In this document: in pieces, positions 26,381 to 34,384 of the stretch
Numbering within the stretch: position 1 is the first letter of the stretch
Layout of the letters: every line of letters begins with the position of its first letter
DNA from: Actinomycetospora endophytica
GTDB lineage: Bacteria > Actinomycetota > Actinomycetes > Mycobacteriales > Pseudonocardiaceae
Assembly (NCBI RefSeq): GCF_021026375.1
Contig: NZ_JAJNDB010000012.1
Location: 1 to 46,601, forward strand
Reading direction: 5' to 3'
Length of the DNA: 46,601 nucleotides
Notes under the pieces: generated by a model
The model's input: the letters and a program-made list of their open reading frames with translations, nothing else
What the model was told of the DNA's origin: nothing
Database searches by the model: none
Position numbers and translations under genes: made by a program

Positions 26381-27391
26381 ATGGCACTGGCCGACAAGCT
26401 GGCACCGACGCCCCTGCTAGCCGAGAATCCGGAGACACCGGATGATCTCGGCGTGGGGCGCGGAGGATTCCTCCCGCTATGGGCAATAGCCGGTGGGCTC
26501 TGGATCGTGTTCGTCGTGCAGGCGCTGGCCCGGTGGGTGGCCTCGGGCACCGAGTTCGGGCCAGCACCGATCCTCGACTCGGACACCTTCGACGGTGTCC
26601 AGCTGATGCTCCTGCGGGTCATCGAAGTTGCCAGCGTGCTCGTCCTGATCGCCACCGTCTGGGTCTTCCTGGTCCGGCCCTACCTCGCGCACCGGCGGCT
26701 CGGCCTGGACGGCAAGATCGTCATCGGGTCGCTGCTGGCCGCGGCGATCGACCCGCTGATCAACTACTTCCACTACACGTTCGCCTGGAACGCCCACGCC
26801 TGGAACCTCGGGTCCTGGTTGGGATCGTTCCCGCTGGCCCAGGGACCCACCCACTACGGCGAGGGCCTGGCGTGGTTCATACCCCAGTACCTCTATCTCG
26901 GGATCGGGCTGGCCTCCATCGAGGGCCGCATCATCCTGGCGCTACGCCGAAGGTATCCCGGCGTCCCCGACGTGCGGGCGTTCGCGGTCGCCAGCGGCTC
27001 GATCTTCATCGCCGACTGTCTGCTCGAGCAGGTGTTCATCCGCGCCGGGGTGTACGCGTTCCCCCGCACGTGGTCCGCGCTGACGCTCTTCGCCGGCACC
27101 CCCTACCAGTTCCCGATCTACGAGAGCCTGTTCGTCGCCGTCTATGCCACCGGGTTCACCGCGCTGCGGATGTCGGCGCTGGACCACCCCAGCGGGCTCT
27201 CCTTCGTCGAACGCGGCGTCGAGCGGTGGCGGCCCTCGCTGCAGACCCCGATCACCCTGCTCGGCGTAATCGGATTCTGCGCCGTCTGGGCCGCGCTGGC
27301 CTATTTCCTGCCCTGGAGCTGGATGTCCAACAATCCCGACTCCCTGATCCACATCCCCTCCTACATGACACCCGGACCGCCGAGCCACTGA
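26381..27391 (+). CDS. AveC-like (spirocyclase AveC family) integral membrane protein
   Basis: The 336-residue protein from ATG 26381 has about seven membrane helices. Features recalled for the AveC-like family are present: AAAIDPLINYFHYTFAWN after the second or third helix, NLGSWLGSFP, and a later SIFIADCLLEQVFIRAGVYAFP with acidic residues inside the membrane. AveC itself forms the spiroketal of avermectin. Homologues are widespread in actinobacteria without polyketide clusters, so the product name should not be read as an avermectin activity. No polyketide synthase is in the window. The adjacent oxidoreductase and mce transporter suggest a lipid or terpenoid substrate (inference). Confidence 0.7.
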   Translation: MALADKLAPTPLLAENPETPDDLGVGRGGFLPLWAIAGGLWIVFVVQALARWVASGTEFGPAPILDSDTFDGVQLMLLRVIEVASVLVLIATVWVFLVRPYLAHRRLGLDGKIVIGSLLAAAIDPLINYFHYTFAWNAHAWNLGSWLGSFPLAQGPTHYGEGLAWFIPQYLYLGIGLASIEGRIILALRRRYPGVPDVRAFAVASGSIFIADCLLEQVFIRAGVYAFPRTWSALTLFAGTPYQFPIYESLFVAVYATGFTALRMSALDHPSGLSFVERGVERWRPSLQTPITLLGVIGFCAVWAALAYFLPWSWMSNNPDSLIHIPSYMTPGPPSH

Positions 27392-27451
27392 GTTCGACTG
27401 AATCACCGATGACCACCGCCGATACACCGGCGCCACGGAAATATCCCAACC

Positions 27452-27628
27452 ATGTCGAGAACCGTTACCGCGCAACTCGTCGCCCTCGCGCTCATCGTCG
27501 TGGTCCTCGTCCTTGAGATCTGCTGGCCGGACACGGTCCGCCGCGTGACCAGCGTCATCGGGTACGCGGTGTACAGCGTGACGCTCGAGTTCTCGACATT
27601 CATCCGCACCATCGGAATGCCCCGCTAG
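27452..27628 (+). CDS. Small (58-residue) membrane peptide following the AveC-like gene
   Basis: ATG 27452 to TAG 27626-27628 encodes 58 residues. A hydrophobic helix runs from about residue 8 to 23 (LVALALIVVVLVLEIC) and an amphipathic second half ends GMPR. Codon third positions are overwhelmingly G or C, as in neighbouring genes, which supports coding. The ribosome site is unclear. A second start at ATG 27409 in another frame would give a polar 35-residue peptide, and a one-base error could join the two. It begins 60 bases after the AveC-like stop and is probably the last gene of that unit. No family is recognised. Confidence 0.5.
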   Translation: MSRTVTAQLVALALIVVVLVLEICWPDTVRRVTSVIGYAVYSVTLEFSTFIRTIGMPR

Positions 27629-27727
27629 ACCGAACTGGGATCAGGCATTGGCCAAGGAGGGCGCGTGCGCACTCAAACGCTGCGGCACATCGGCTACCGG
27701 TACCGGGCCTGTCACCGACCGGCTCCA

Positions 27728-27750
27728 CCCGCGGCCTCGTCGGCCGCGGG
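27728..27750 (+). terminator. Strong GC hairpin after the AveC-like operon
   Basis: CCCGCGGCC-TCGTC-GGCCGCGGG forms a perfect 9-bp stem with a 5-base loop, 100 bases past the small membrane gene. No T-tract follows. Confidence 0.55.
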
Positions 27751-27950
27751 CAGCGCTGTGGCTCGGGCTCCGGCTCGACGACCGGGGCGGCTGCCGCCGT
27801 CAATGCCCTAGGCTTGACGGCCGGCTCGGTCGGCTTCCGCCGCCCGCTTCACCCCGCTCCCCGCCGACTTACCCGCCAAGGCGACTCCCACGAGGTGGTG
27901 GTGGACATCCGGGCAGGTCAGGTACTACGTGGCCCACTTGGGGGTATGGC

Positions 27951-28261
27951 TCAGCCGGAGGCGATCACCCCGGCGACGACGCCGCACGGCCACCGCGCAC
28001 CGCAGCCCGAGCACGCCGAGGCCTGCTCGTCACTGGCCGGCTGGTGCTCGAGCAGCAGCCGGTCGTGGACGCGGACGAGCTCGGCGTGACCGGGGTGCGG
28101 TCCCACGAGCCGTGGGCGCCGATGAGTGCGCCGGTGCCCCAGCCGTCGGGGAGCGGGCTGGTGGTGAAGCTGAGCCCGAGCGGGGCGGAGTGCGCGCCCA
28201 TGCCCTGCTCGATGGGCGCGAGCGTGGTGCAGTCGAGCTGGCTGCCGTCGGCGTTGGCCAT
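27951..28261 (-). pseudogene. Fragment of a PQQ-dependent sugar/sorbosone dehydrogenase-like gene
   Basis: One minus-strand frame beginning at 28261 reads GAHSAPLGLSF and, after about 20 residues, IGAHGSWDR. These two blocks are typical of the beta-propeller sugar dehydrogenase (GDH/sorbosone dehydrogenase) family, where they occur as AHSAPLGLxF and HGSWNR. The sense then passes into another frame (GHAELVRVHDRLLLEH). A stop codon lies immediately upstream of the visible start, and the remaining blades of the propeller are absent. I read it as a decayed remnant of a gene normally about 400 residues long. Confidence 0.45.
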
Positions 28262-28954
28262 CGAAACGGATCATGCCACCCGAACGGCGACGAGCTGCGC
28301 ATTACGAGAATGTTCGTCTCCGTGAGCGGCACGCTCACTGCGTCCATCGGTGCACGTCGTCGGCCACATGGTGCTCACCGAGTTCCACCGGTGCACGGTG
28401 CTTCGTTCCACGACCCGTTCCACGGCCCGAGACAACCGCTTCATCCTGGGCCGAACCATCGGGCAGCGATCGATGCACCCTCTACCTCGACGGCACCGGC
28501 TCGCTCGTCCACGAATCACACCCCGCGGGGGGATCGACGATCACTTCGAGCCCTCGCCCACCACGGGAACCCTCATGCTGGCTCCCAGCCCGCCATGGGC
28601 GCCGCCACGCGCGGGCCGTTCAGCTCGGACGAGATCGTGGGCTTCGCTCGGCTGGGCGACCGTGACGGTGGGGACGCCGTCGCTGGTCATCGCGCCCTTT
28701 CCGCTTCATCGTCGTGCCGACCTGGTGAGCGGTGACGATGTGCGAACGAGGTCCGGAGGGGATCCTCCGGAACCCTCCGCGGCGAGGCTAGTGTGACGCT
28801 GGGTGGGTCGGCCGGGGGCGTGGTTCGCAGCTCCGTTCACCCCACCGGCCCACCCGTAATAAATCAAGAAACATGCAGTAACAAGCTCCGCCAGACGGCC
28901 GATGGTCGGGATGCGAACCACGCAAGATCCTCGACTGTTCTCGAACGGAGCGGC

Positions 28955-29629
28955 ATGTCCGTCACCCCGCAAGCACCCGACGCCCCCGACCGCGACACCG
29001 ACGCCACCCGCGGCGTCTACGTCCCCCGGCAGCAGGGCGCCGGCAACGTCCCGCCGTGGACCCCGCAGCCCCCACAGGGCCAGGGCCAGCAGCCGCCGAA
29101 GCGACCCACCCGCTGGCCGTTCATCGTCATGGGCATCGCGGTCGTGATCGCGCTCATCGCGCTGACTGTGCACGGCGCGCAAACCACCACCTCAGCGGCC
29201 ACCACGCCCGCCTACACCGCCCCGAGTGCCCCGGCCTACACCGCGCCGGCCGCCCCGCAATACAGCCCTCCCAGCTACAGCGCCCCCACCTACCAGGCGC
29301 CCTCCAGCGACAGCAGCAGCACCGGCAGCTCGAGCGGATCCACCACCACCGGGCCGTCCACCTACACCTACAAGATCACCGGACCGAGCCGGGCGATGAT
29401 CACCTACACCAAGGCCAACTTGCAGATCGCCCAGGAGTCCTCGGCGAAGGTCCCCTGGACCAAGACCGTCGACAAGAGCGGCGGCTCGTTCTCGGTCGCC
29501 TCCCTGACCGCCCAGAACTCCGGGTCCGGCACCATCTCGTGCTCCATCACCGATGACGAGACCGGCGCCGTCATCGCCTCCAACAGCTCCGAAGGCCCTT
29601 ACGCCGTCGTCACCTGCAGCGGCTCCTGA
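28955..29629 (+). CDS. MmpS-like membrane protein with proline-rich linker
   Basis: ATG 28955 follows GGAG by 5 bases; the longer frame to 28793 has no ribosome site. The 224-residue product has a polar Pro/Gln-rich cytoplasmic part, one membrane helix at about residues 54-69 (FIVMGIAVVIALIAL), a linker with YTAPSAPAYTAPAAP-type repeats, and a C-terminal beta domain (YKITGPSRAMITY, VPWTKTV, SGTISCSITDD, AVVTCSGS). That domain matches the MmpS/transthyretin-like domain of mycobacterial MmpS proteins, with two cysteines positioned for a disulfide. MmpS proteins assist MmpL transporters. No mmpL gene is adjacent; the only MMPL/RND gene in view is 20 kb away in the mce operon. Confidence 0.8.
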   Translation: MSVTPQAPDAPDRDTDATRGVYVPRQQGAGNVPPWTPQPPQGQGQQPPKRPTRWPFIVMGIAVVIALIALTVHGAQTTTSAATTPAYTAPSAPAYTAPAAPQYSPPSYSAPTYQAPSSDSSSTGSSSGSTTTGPSTYTYKITGPSRAMITYTKANLQIAQESSAKVPWTKTVDKSGGSFSVASLTAQNSGSGTISCSITDDETGAVIASNSSEGPYAVVTCSGS

Positions 29630-29652
29630 CCCGCCGCCGGCCCACCAAGTCC

Positions 29653-29687
29653 AGCGCCCCCGTCCCACCGTGCAGGACGGGGGCGCT
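29653..29687 (+). terminator. Rho-independent-type terminator of the MmpS-like gene
   Basis: AGCGCCCCCGTCC (29653-29665) pairs perfectly with GGACGGGGGCGCT (29675-29687): a 13-bp stem with a 9-base loop, 24 bases after the stop codon. A T-tract is lacking, as is usual in high-GC actinobacteria. Confidence 0.75.
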
Positions 29688-29690
29688 GTC

Positions 29691-30087
29691 ATGGCCTGGA
29701 AGTACCAGCCGCCCAGCATTGCCAAGTCGGCGGCCTCCATGGCCGGGGATACACCCGCGCTGGCCGAGGTGATGTCCGCGGCGGTGGTGCACCGCGTGCC
29801 CGGCACCAACCCACTCTCCGGGGACCACAAGGGCCGGGACGCGGTGTTCGCCCTCGACGCCCAGACCATGGAGCGCCCCGCCCGAACCTTCAGAGTCGAT
29901 CTTCAGGACGTCCGGGACGGGACGAGGGCGGCGGGCCGGTGGTGGCCGGCCACCGAGCCACCGGCCAGCGGGAAGGACGGTCCCTGGATCTGATGTCCAC
30001 GATCGTGTTCACCGTCGTCGGCGGCCGGGCGGTCGAGCTGGACGAAACCGGGACGACATCGCCGTGCTGGACGCTTTCTGGGGCTGA
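29691..30087 (+). pseudogene. NTF2-like/SnoaL-like domain gene broken by two frameshifts
   Basis: Three successive forward frames together spell an NTF2-like protein. From ATG 29691 the first frame reads to about 29915 and contains HRVPGTNPLSGDHKGRDAVF, the family's VPGxNPLxGxxxGRDAV motif. A second frame carries VAGHRATGQREGRSLDLMSTIVF and VVGGRAVELDE. A third supplies DDIAVLDAFWG before TGA 30085-30087. The order and spacing match a complete domain of about 130 residues, so the gene is probably inactivated. The family holds ketosteroid isomerase-like folds of many functions. Confidence 0.6.
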
Positions 30088-30452
30088 GCCGCGCCGTCCA
30101 CGACCCACCCGACACGCTGCCCCAAGGCGGACAGCTCTCTGCCCATGACCAGCGGCCCGAGCATCTGCGTGCTCAGGACGGGCCGTCAAGCCCGCGACAC
30201 AGCCGGCATGACAACCCCCGCCGAGCAGAGGGCGTGACCTGCGGTCACCTCGTCGCCTGCGGGTAGGGGAGAAGGCGCGGCCGTATCAGGCGACGGTGAC
30301 CGCCCCCGCCTCACGGTCGGGGGCGAACCTCGCGCACCGGTAGTCAGACGCACGATGAACCGGGCGGACGGCGGCTCCGTGAGGCTCGTCGCACCCATAT
30401 CACAAGACCGCTCGACGACGGTCGTAATGAGGCGGGCCGTCCCGACGATTGT
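30088..30452. other. Intergenic stretch without recognisable features
   Basis: I see no supported gene or clear structure here. Frames on both strands are short or antisense-like. Confidence 0.35.
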
Positions 30453-30893
30453 GTGGTTGCGACCCACGCAATCACCACCTCGGAACGGAACAGCCCGGCT
30501 GTCGAGCGCCCGAGGCGGTGGGGCTCGCCACGGGTGCTTCGCGAACTCGAGCGCCCTCGGGACGAGGACGGGCTCGTCGAGCAAGGGTTCACCTGGGGCT
30601 ATCCGGGCGGCATGGGCCCGCAGACCACAGGGGACGCGGTGCTCTCCGACGCCCTCCTGTTCACCGTGTGCATCCGCGATAAGGGGGACCTCAAGCAACT
30701 CGCCCTCGACTTCTGCGAGGATGTGATCGCGCACCTGCCGCCACAAGATCAGCAGTGGCGGATGAGCTGGCCCACCGCGCTGTAGTGGGTGCGGGGCTGG
30801 TACATCGGTCATCACCGGTTGCCGCTGGCCGAGGCGGTCCGCAAGCTGCCTCCGACCGGCGGTGGCCTCACCGACCCGGCACACTGGCAATAG
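30453..30893 (+). pseudogene. DUF6166-like protein interrupted by an in-frame TAG
   Basis: The frame from about 30453 includes QGFTWGYPGGMGPQ, then LDFCEDVIAHLPPQDQQWRM, resembling DUF6166 proteins (FEWGYGGSGP... and FK-x-DVIAxLP). A TAG at 30783-30785 ends it after SWPTAL. The same frame then continues without another stop for 35 codons, with normal GC-rich codon use (WVRGWYIGHHRLPLAEAVRKL), to TAG 30891-30893. So the gene looks interrupted by a single nonsense codon. The start is uncertain and the first 40 residues look poor. DUF6166 proteins are common on actinobacterial mobile elements; their function is unknown. Confidence 0.45.
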
Positions 30894-30990
30894 GGCAGGC
30901 GCCGCCCACGGTGCCCGACTTGCCGCCCAAAGGTCAGGGCGTGTTGCGCAGCCGTGACCGAAAGCTGGGCATCTCGGGCTACAGAACGAT

Positions 30991-31353
30991 CTATTCGGGA
31001 AGAGGCCCCCCGGTTGGGAAGCCCCCCGGCCCGCAGTAGGGCGGGCAAATCTCTACGTGAGCAGGAGTCGTCCTGGTCGTCGTCCCCGGCCGGACCGGGT
31101 TCAGAGAGGTCACCGGCGACAGACTCGGCTTGGTGGTGTCGGTCAGCGTCGTCTTCGTCGTCGTGGGAGCTGAGCCCCCGCCGGACGGCACGATCGTCGC
31201 TCCGCAGAACGGCGCCACGACGACCGACTGGTTGCCGTAATTGTTGCACTCTCCGCCAGTTGGCTGGTTTGCGTTCGCTAGCGGAATCCCCACTCCGAAC
31301 CCGGCGCCCGCGACCGCCAGACCGCCGACCGCTGCCGCTACCTTTGCCCTCAT
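30991..31353 (-). CDS. Small secreted protein
   Basis: ATG 31353 has an excellent ribosome site (GGGGAGGGGG). The 120-residue product starts MRAK followed by an Ala/Gly/Val hydrophobic core and ANANQ, a credible Sec signal peptide with cleavage near residue 29. The mature part has four cysteines (GGECNNYG, APFCGA, VEICPPYCG), a Thr/Pro-rich linker between the pairs and a Gly/Pro-rich end. Disulfide pairing outside the cell is likely. No family is recognised. Confidence 0.65.
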   Translation of the reverse strand: MRAKVAAAVGGLAVAGAGFGVGIPLANANQPTGGECNNYGNQSVVVAPFCGATIVPSGGGSAPTTTKTTLTDTTKPSLSPVTSLNPVRPGTTTRTTPAHVEICPPYCGPGGFPTGGPLPE

Positions 31354-31615
31354 CGGCCCCCTCCCCACGAGCATGTGTGACCCGTGTAACGAGAGTCACC
31401 CGCAAGGGGATGCGGGTCAGGAGAACCGGCCCGAGAGCGTGCATGCCGGACGATCTTGCATTGCAGGTTCTTCGGACGCTTCATGAGGCCGTGGGTCTTC
31501 AGGTAGGTTCCGTCCGCCAGCGGTCGGGACGTGGTGGAAGGCGCGGGCGACAGCCTTCCGTGCCGCCTCCTTCGTCACCTTCGCCATCTGTCGCGCCCCG
31601 GCGGGACACTCGAAG

Positions 31616-32794
31616 CTAGCCGCCGCTACTGCCGGTGCCGGTGCCGGTACCCCTACTGGGACCGCTGCCCGAGCTGGGACCCATGACCGCGCTGGGGGTA
31701 CCCCTGCTATGAGCGGCGGTGCTAGGCGTGCTGGTGCTAGATGTGCTGGTGCTCGATGAGCTGGTGCTCGATGCGCCTGTGGTAGTCGGAACGGTGCTGG
31801 ACGGGATGGTCGTCGCAGTTACTTCCGAACCGCTGCCAGATCCCCCGAGTTGGCTACCGGCCTGCTGGCTCGGCAACGGCGCCTCTAATGGCGCCTTGTT
31901 CGTGCCCAGCAAGAGTTCCGGACCCTCGCTCGATGCCCCGTCGAGGCCAACCCCAACCTTCTCATAACTATTCTCAGGGAATACGAGCGCGGCACTGAAT
32001 CGACCGTCTGACCCAACCCGAATGGGAGTCAGCGTCATCGAGTTGGGTCGCGGTCCGTTGGCTCTAGCGGAATAGGCCATCAAGAAGTAACGCTCGATGG
32101 GGTTCTCAGAGCCCAAACCAGTTACCTGGCCGCTGACCATAGCCACTTGCTGGCCGGTCGGAGTTGCCGACCAATCTATTCCGTTGAGCACTCCGTACGT
32201 CGGTCCCGCGTGCAACTGGGGGCCGATGATAGGGCCGTGAGGTACGGGCACTGAGAGCGGGGAACCGGCACCAGTCGATACGCTGCAATCCGGCGGATTG
32301 CAATCCATGGGCCCTGGAACAGTAGCCGTGGTTGTGTGCACAACTGATATATTCCTCGGCGTACCATCGTCTCGGAACGTGAGAGATTGATGGAAGGTTC
32401 CGTCAGGCTCGACTTGAACCGGGACTGCGGGAAAACTCGACTGTGCATTACCACCGTTCGCTGGGTAAGCGACCAGAAATACGTGCTCCGAAGGATTAAA
32501 GCTGTCGACCCGACCATCAACGGTGGCCACCTCCTCGCCGTCAGGGGCGGTGGAGAAACCGACCGATTCTATTGAGCTCGACATTTCCTTCGCCGCGGAC
32601 GTAGGGGCCGGTACAGGCTCCGCCTTTAGCAAACTGATTCCGGCGGCCCCCAACGTTGCAACGGCTCCGATTAGTGCAGCTAGTATGGGTAGGCCAATTA
32701 TGATCCACGTTGTGCGTGTTGGCTTTCGGTCGGGCTGGCGATTGCTCGGTTTTCGTGGTGTCGACGAACGTCTATTCTTGCGGTTCCCCATCAT
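31616..32794 (-). CDS. Membrane-anchored extracytoplasmic protein with Ser/Thr-rich tail, lower GC
   Basis: The product has 392 residues from ATG 32794 (GGGA upstream). A basic cytoplasmic start (NRKNRRSSTPRKPSNRQ) is followed by a membrane helix at about 30-55 and an extracytoplasmic part. That part holds two similar blocks: VATVDGRVDSFNPSEHVFLVAY at about 90-110 and VAMVSGQVTGLGSENPIERYFLMAY at about 220-244. Each is followed by a stretch ending in GTFHQSLTF or GRFSAALVF, so the domain is duplicated. The C-terminus is a Ser/Thr/Gly low-complexity tail. Base composition is unlike its neighbours (29 of 60 bases G+C in 32341-32400), which suggests transfer. No known family is recognised. Confidence 0.7.
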   Translation of the reverse strand: MMGNRKNRRSSTPRKPSNRQPDRKPTRTTWIIIGLPILAALIGAVATLGAAGISLLKAEPVPAPTSAAKEMSSSIESVGFSTAPDGEEVATVDGRVDSFNPSEHVFLVAYPANGGNAQSSFPAVPVQVEPDGTFHQSLTFRDDGTPRNISVVHTTTATVPGPMDCNPPDCSVSTGAGSPLSVPVPHGPIIGPQLHAGPTYGVLNGIDWSATPTGQQVAMVSGQVTGLGSENPIERYFLMAYSARANGPRPNSMTLTPIRVGSDGRFSAALVFPENSYEKVGVGLDGASSEGPELLLGTNKAPLEAPLPSQQAGSQLGGSGSGSEVTATTIPSSTVPTTTGASSTSSSSTSTSSTSTPSTAAHSRGTPSAVMGPSSGSGPSRGTGTGTGSSGG

Positions 32795-33067
32795 TCGTTC
32801 CCGCGCAATCGAGAGCTGGAGCTGTCGCCCGAGGTGGCCTCGGCGGGTGATCGAGAGGTTGATGAACGGCGTGCGGGCTCTCGGCCTTGCGCTGCATGAT
32901 CACGAAACAAGACGGCCCCCCGCGCGTCTGTACTGCACTGTCCGTCTTGATCTGTATCTACCTTCCAAGTCCCTAAGCGTCGCCCTGACGACTACTGACC
33001 GCAATATTGTCTACGCCCTCGAGGGTTCTCCTACCCGTTCAGGCTAGGCAGGTAATCGTCTGGGAAG

Positions 33068-33331
33068 TCATTCGTAATCGACTCCCTCTACGCCTTCGCC
33101 GGCTGGGGGAGCCGAGTCGGCGGTCAGGCCCTCGGCGTCTACCTCTAGTACTACAGCCGTACGTATTTTGATCTGCTCGGCGACACCGTCCTGGAGCAGG
33201 CCCTGTTCCCATGCCAGACCCACCCGAACGACTCCGGGTACCAGTTCGACGAGCCACGGCGAGGCCGGGAGGGCTTCAACCGATGCAGAGAGGGGTGAAT
33301 CGGCGGACCAAGTAGAGCTCGAAGAGAGCAC
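33068..33331 (-). CDS. Hypothetical 87-residue protein (uncertain)
   Basis: A GTG-initiated frame contains WLVELVPGVVRVGLAWEQGLLQDG and IKIRTAVVLEVDAEGL, which read like amphipathic beta strands of a small domain. Ribosome site and start are unconvincing, and the opposite strand is also partly open. Included because the residue pattern looks protein-like; no family is recognised. Confidence 0.25.
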   Translation of the reverse strand: MLSSSSTWSADSPLSASVEALPASPWLVELVPGVVRVGLAWEQGLLQDGVAEQIKIRTAVVLEVDAEGLTADSAPPAGEGVEGVDYE

Positions 33332-33480
33332 GGAGCGCCTCCGTCACACAGACCGCCGTCATCGACACGCTGTGGACAGGTCTGGAGGCGGACGTCAAGA
33401 GAGCCGGTATCGCCGGCGCCGGCAGCTCGCCGAAACCCTCCGGGCGATCGCGCAGTTCCAGCCAGCCCGGACACTAGAAG

Positions 33481-33675
33481 GGGGCGTCGAGCGCACCGCG
33501 GCGAACGAGCGCGCTACTTCTCGTCATCGACGACGCGCACGACCGGCCGGACCTCGGGTTCATCGTAGGCAGCATCCGCCGAGCGCGACCCGACCAGCCC
33601 CGCCATCGCAGAGGAGATCCTCAGGACGTGCGCCGACGTCGTCACCGGCGACGGCACCACGCCGGCCTCTGAATT
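33481..33675 (+). pseudogene. Possible remnant of a STAND/NTPase gene
   Basis: A forward frame without a start reads SALLLVIDDAHDRPDLGFIV, in which LLLVIDDAH resembles a Walker B strand, as in STAND NTPases. The frame becomes Arg-rich after about 33590. A neighbouring forward frame then takes over with EEILRTCADVVTGDG and FRREVLRALAVLQPLRADIEAF up to about 33770. The pattern suggests decayed coding sequence; the identification rests on one motif. Confidence 0.25.
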
Positions 33676-34037
33676 TCGGCGGGAGGTACTCCGCGCGCTC
33701 GCCGTTCTGCAGCCGCTCCGCGCCGACATCGAGGCCTTCCGCGCGGGGACGACGCGCAGTGACGTCCCGCGCCGGAGCACGACGCCAGCGTCCTCCAGGG
33801 TGCCCAGCTCCGCGGACACCGGATCGAGCACAGGCCGGGCGAGGCCACGGGGCGGGTGCATCGGCTGACACCATCGACGCATGCACGTCTCGTTGCGTGT
33901 CGCCACGACTCAATGCTGCCGCGGGCGACGCCGACATCGCACCACGCCGGGGCAGCTCACCGACCCGGTGAGGTTCTGTCGACTCGGCCGTCCAGGGACG
34001 GTTCGATGCGCGGCCCGCAGGGTGAACAGAGCTCAAG

Positions 34038-34380
34038 GTGAGACTGGCGGGCGTGGAACACGAGCGTTGCTGGAGCAACGGGCGGCCGCTGCTGGGCGTC
34101 CACGTCGCCGGCCTCGGGTTGACTCGGCACGCCGCGACGCCCGGGTGGTTGATGCTGCTGGCGGTGGTCGTGCCGTCGATGGTGCTCGGGTGGAGCTGGT
34201 TGGACGTCCCGAGGGGTCCCAGCCCGCAAAGACCGTGCGAGCGTCGGGGGTCCGACCGGCTTTGTCCCGGCGGTCGTCGTGGCCGCGGTGTTGTTCGGCG
34301 TGCTGCTGGTGTGCGCCGCGATCACGGCCTCGACGCTGCGGCAGTGGGGCCGCCCGATGCTGAACCGGCGCCGCCGCTGA
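34038..34380 (+). pseudogene. Two-helix small membrane protein, frameshifted in a G-run
   Basis: From GTG 34038 the frame encodes a first membrane segment (PGWLMLLAVVVPSMVLGWSWLDVP). At the run AGGGGT (34212-34217) coding sense shifts: the next sensible frame reads GVPARKDRASVGGPTGFVPAVVVAAVLFGVLLVCAAI and ends LNRRRR at TGA 34378-34380. Both halves have strongly GC-rich third positions. One extra G explains the break, so it may be a homopolymer sequencing error or a real mutation. The repaired product would have about 113 residues with two membrane helices. It converges on the 34385 gene with 4 bases between stops. No function is recognised. Confidence 0.5.
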
Positions 34381-34384
34381 ATCG

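Larger units (their letters stand above)
27629..28954. other. Gene-poor stretch with remnants
   Basis: Apart from the terminator hairpin (27728-27750) and the dehydrogenase remnant (27951-28261), no gene can be supported. The forward frames here are rich in Arg, Pro and Ser, lack ribosome sites and look like shadows. 28262-28800 probably holds further decayed coding sequence, but nothing in it was recognisable. Confidence 0.4.
32795..34037. other. Gene-poor stretch with possible decayed genes
   Basis: Between the lower-GC membrane-anchored gene and the small membrane gene at 34038, only the uncertain 87-residue ORF (33068-33331) and the NTPase-like remnant (33481-33675) can be pointed to. 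The first 250 bases share the lower GC of the preceding gene and presumably include its promoter. Confidence 0.35.

Noticed and set aside
25342..27391. Part of an avermectin-like polyketide pathway
   Set aside because: AveC-like proteins are widespread and no polyketide synthase or tailoring set occurs in the window.
33168..33971. Forward ORF of 267 codons
   Set aside because: It is Arg/Ser/Pro-rich and merges several unrelated frames; only short stretches in neighbouring frames look protein-like.
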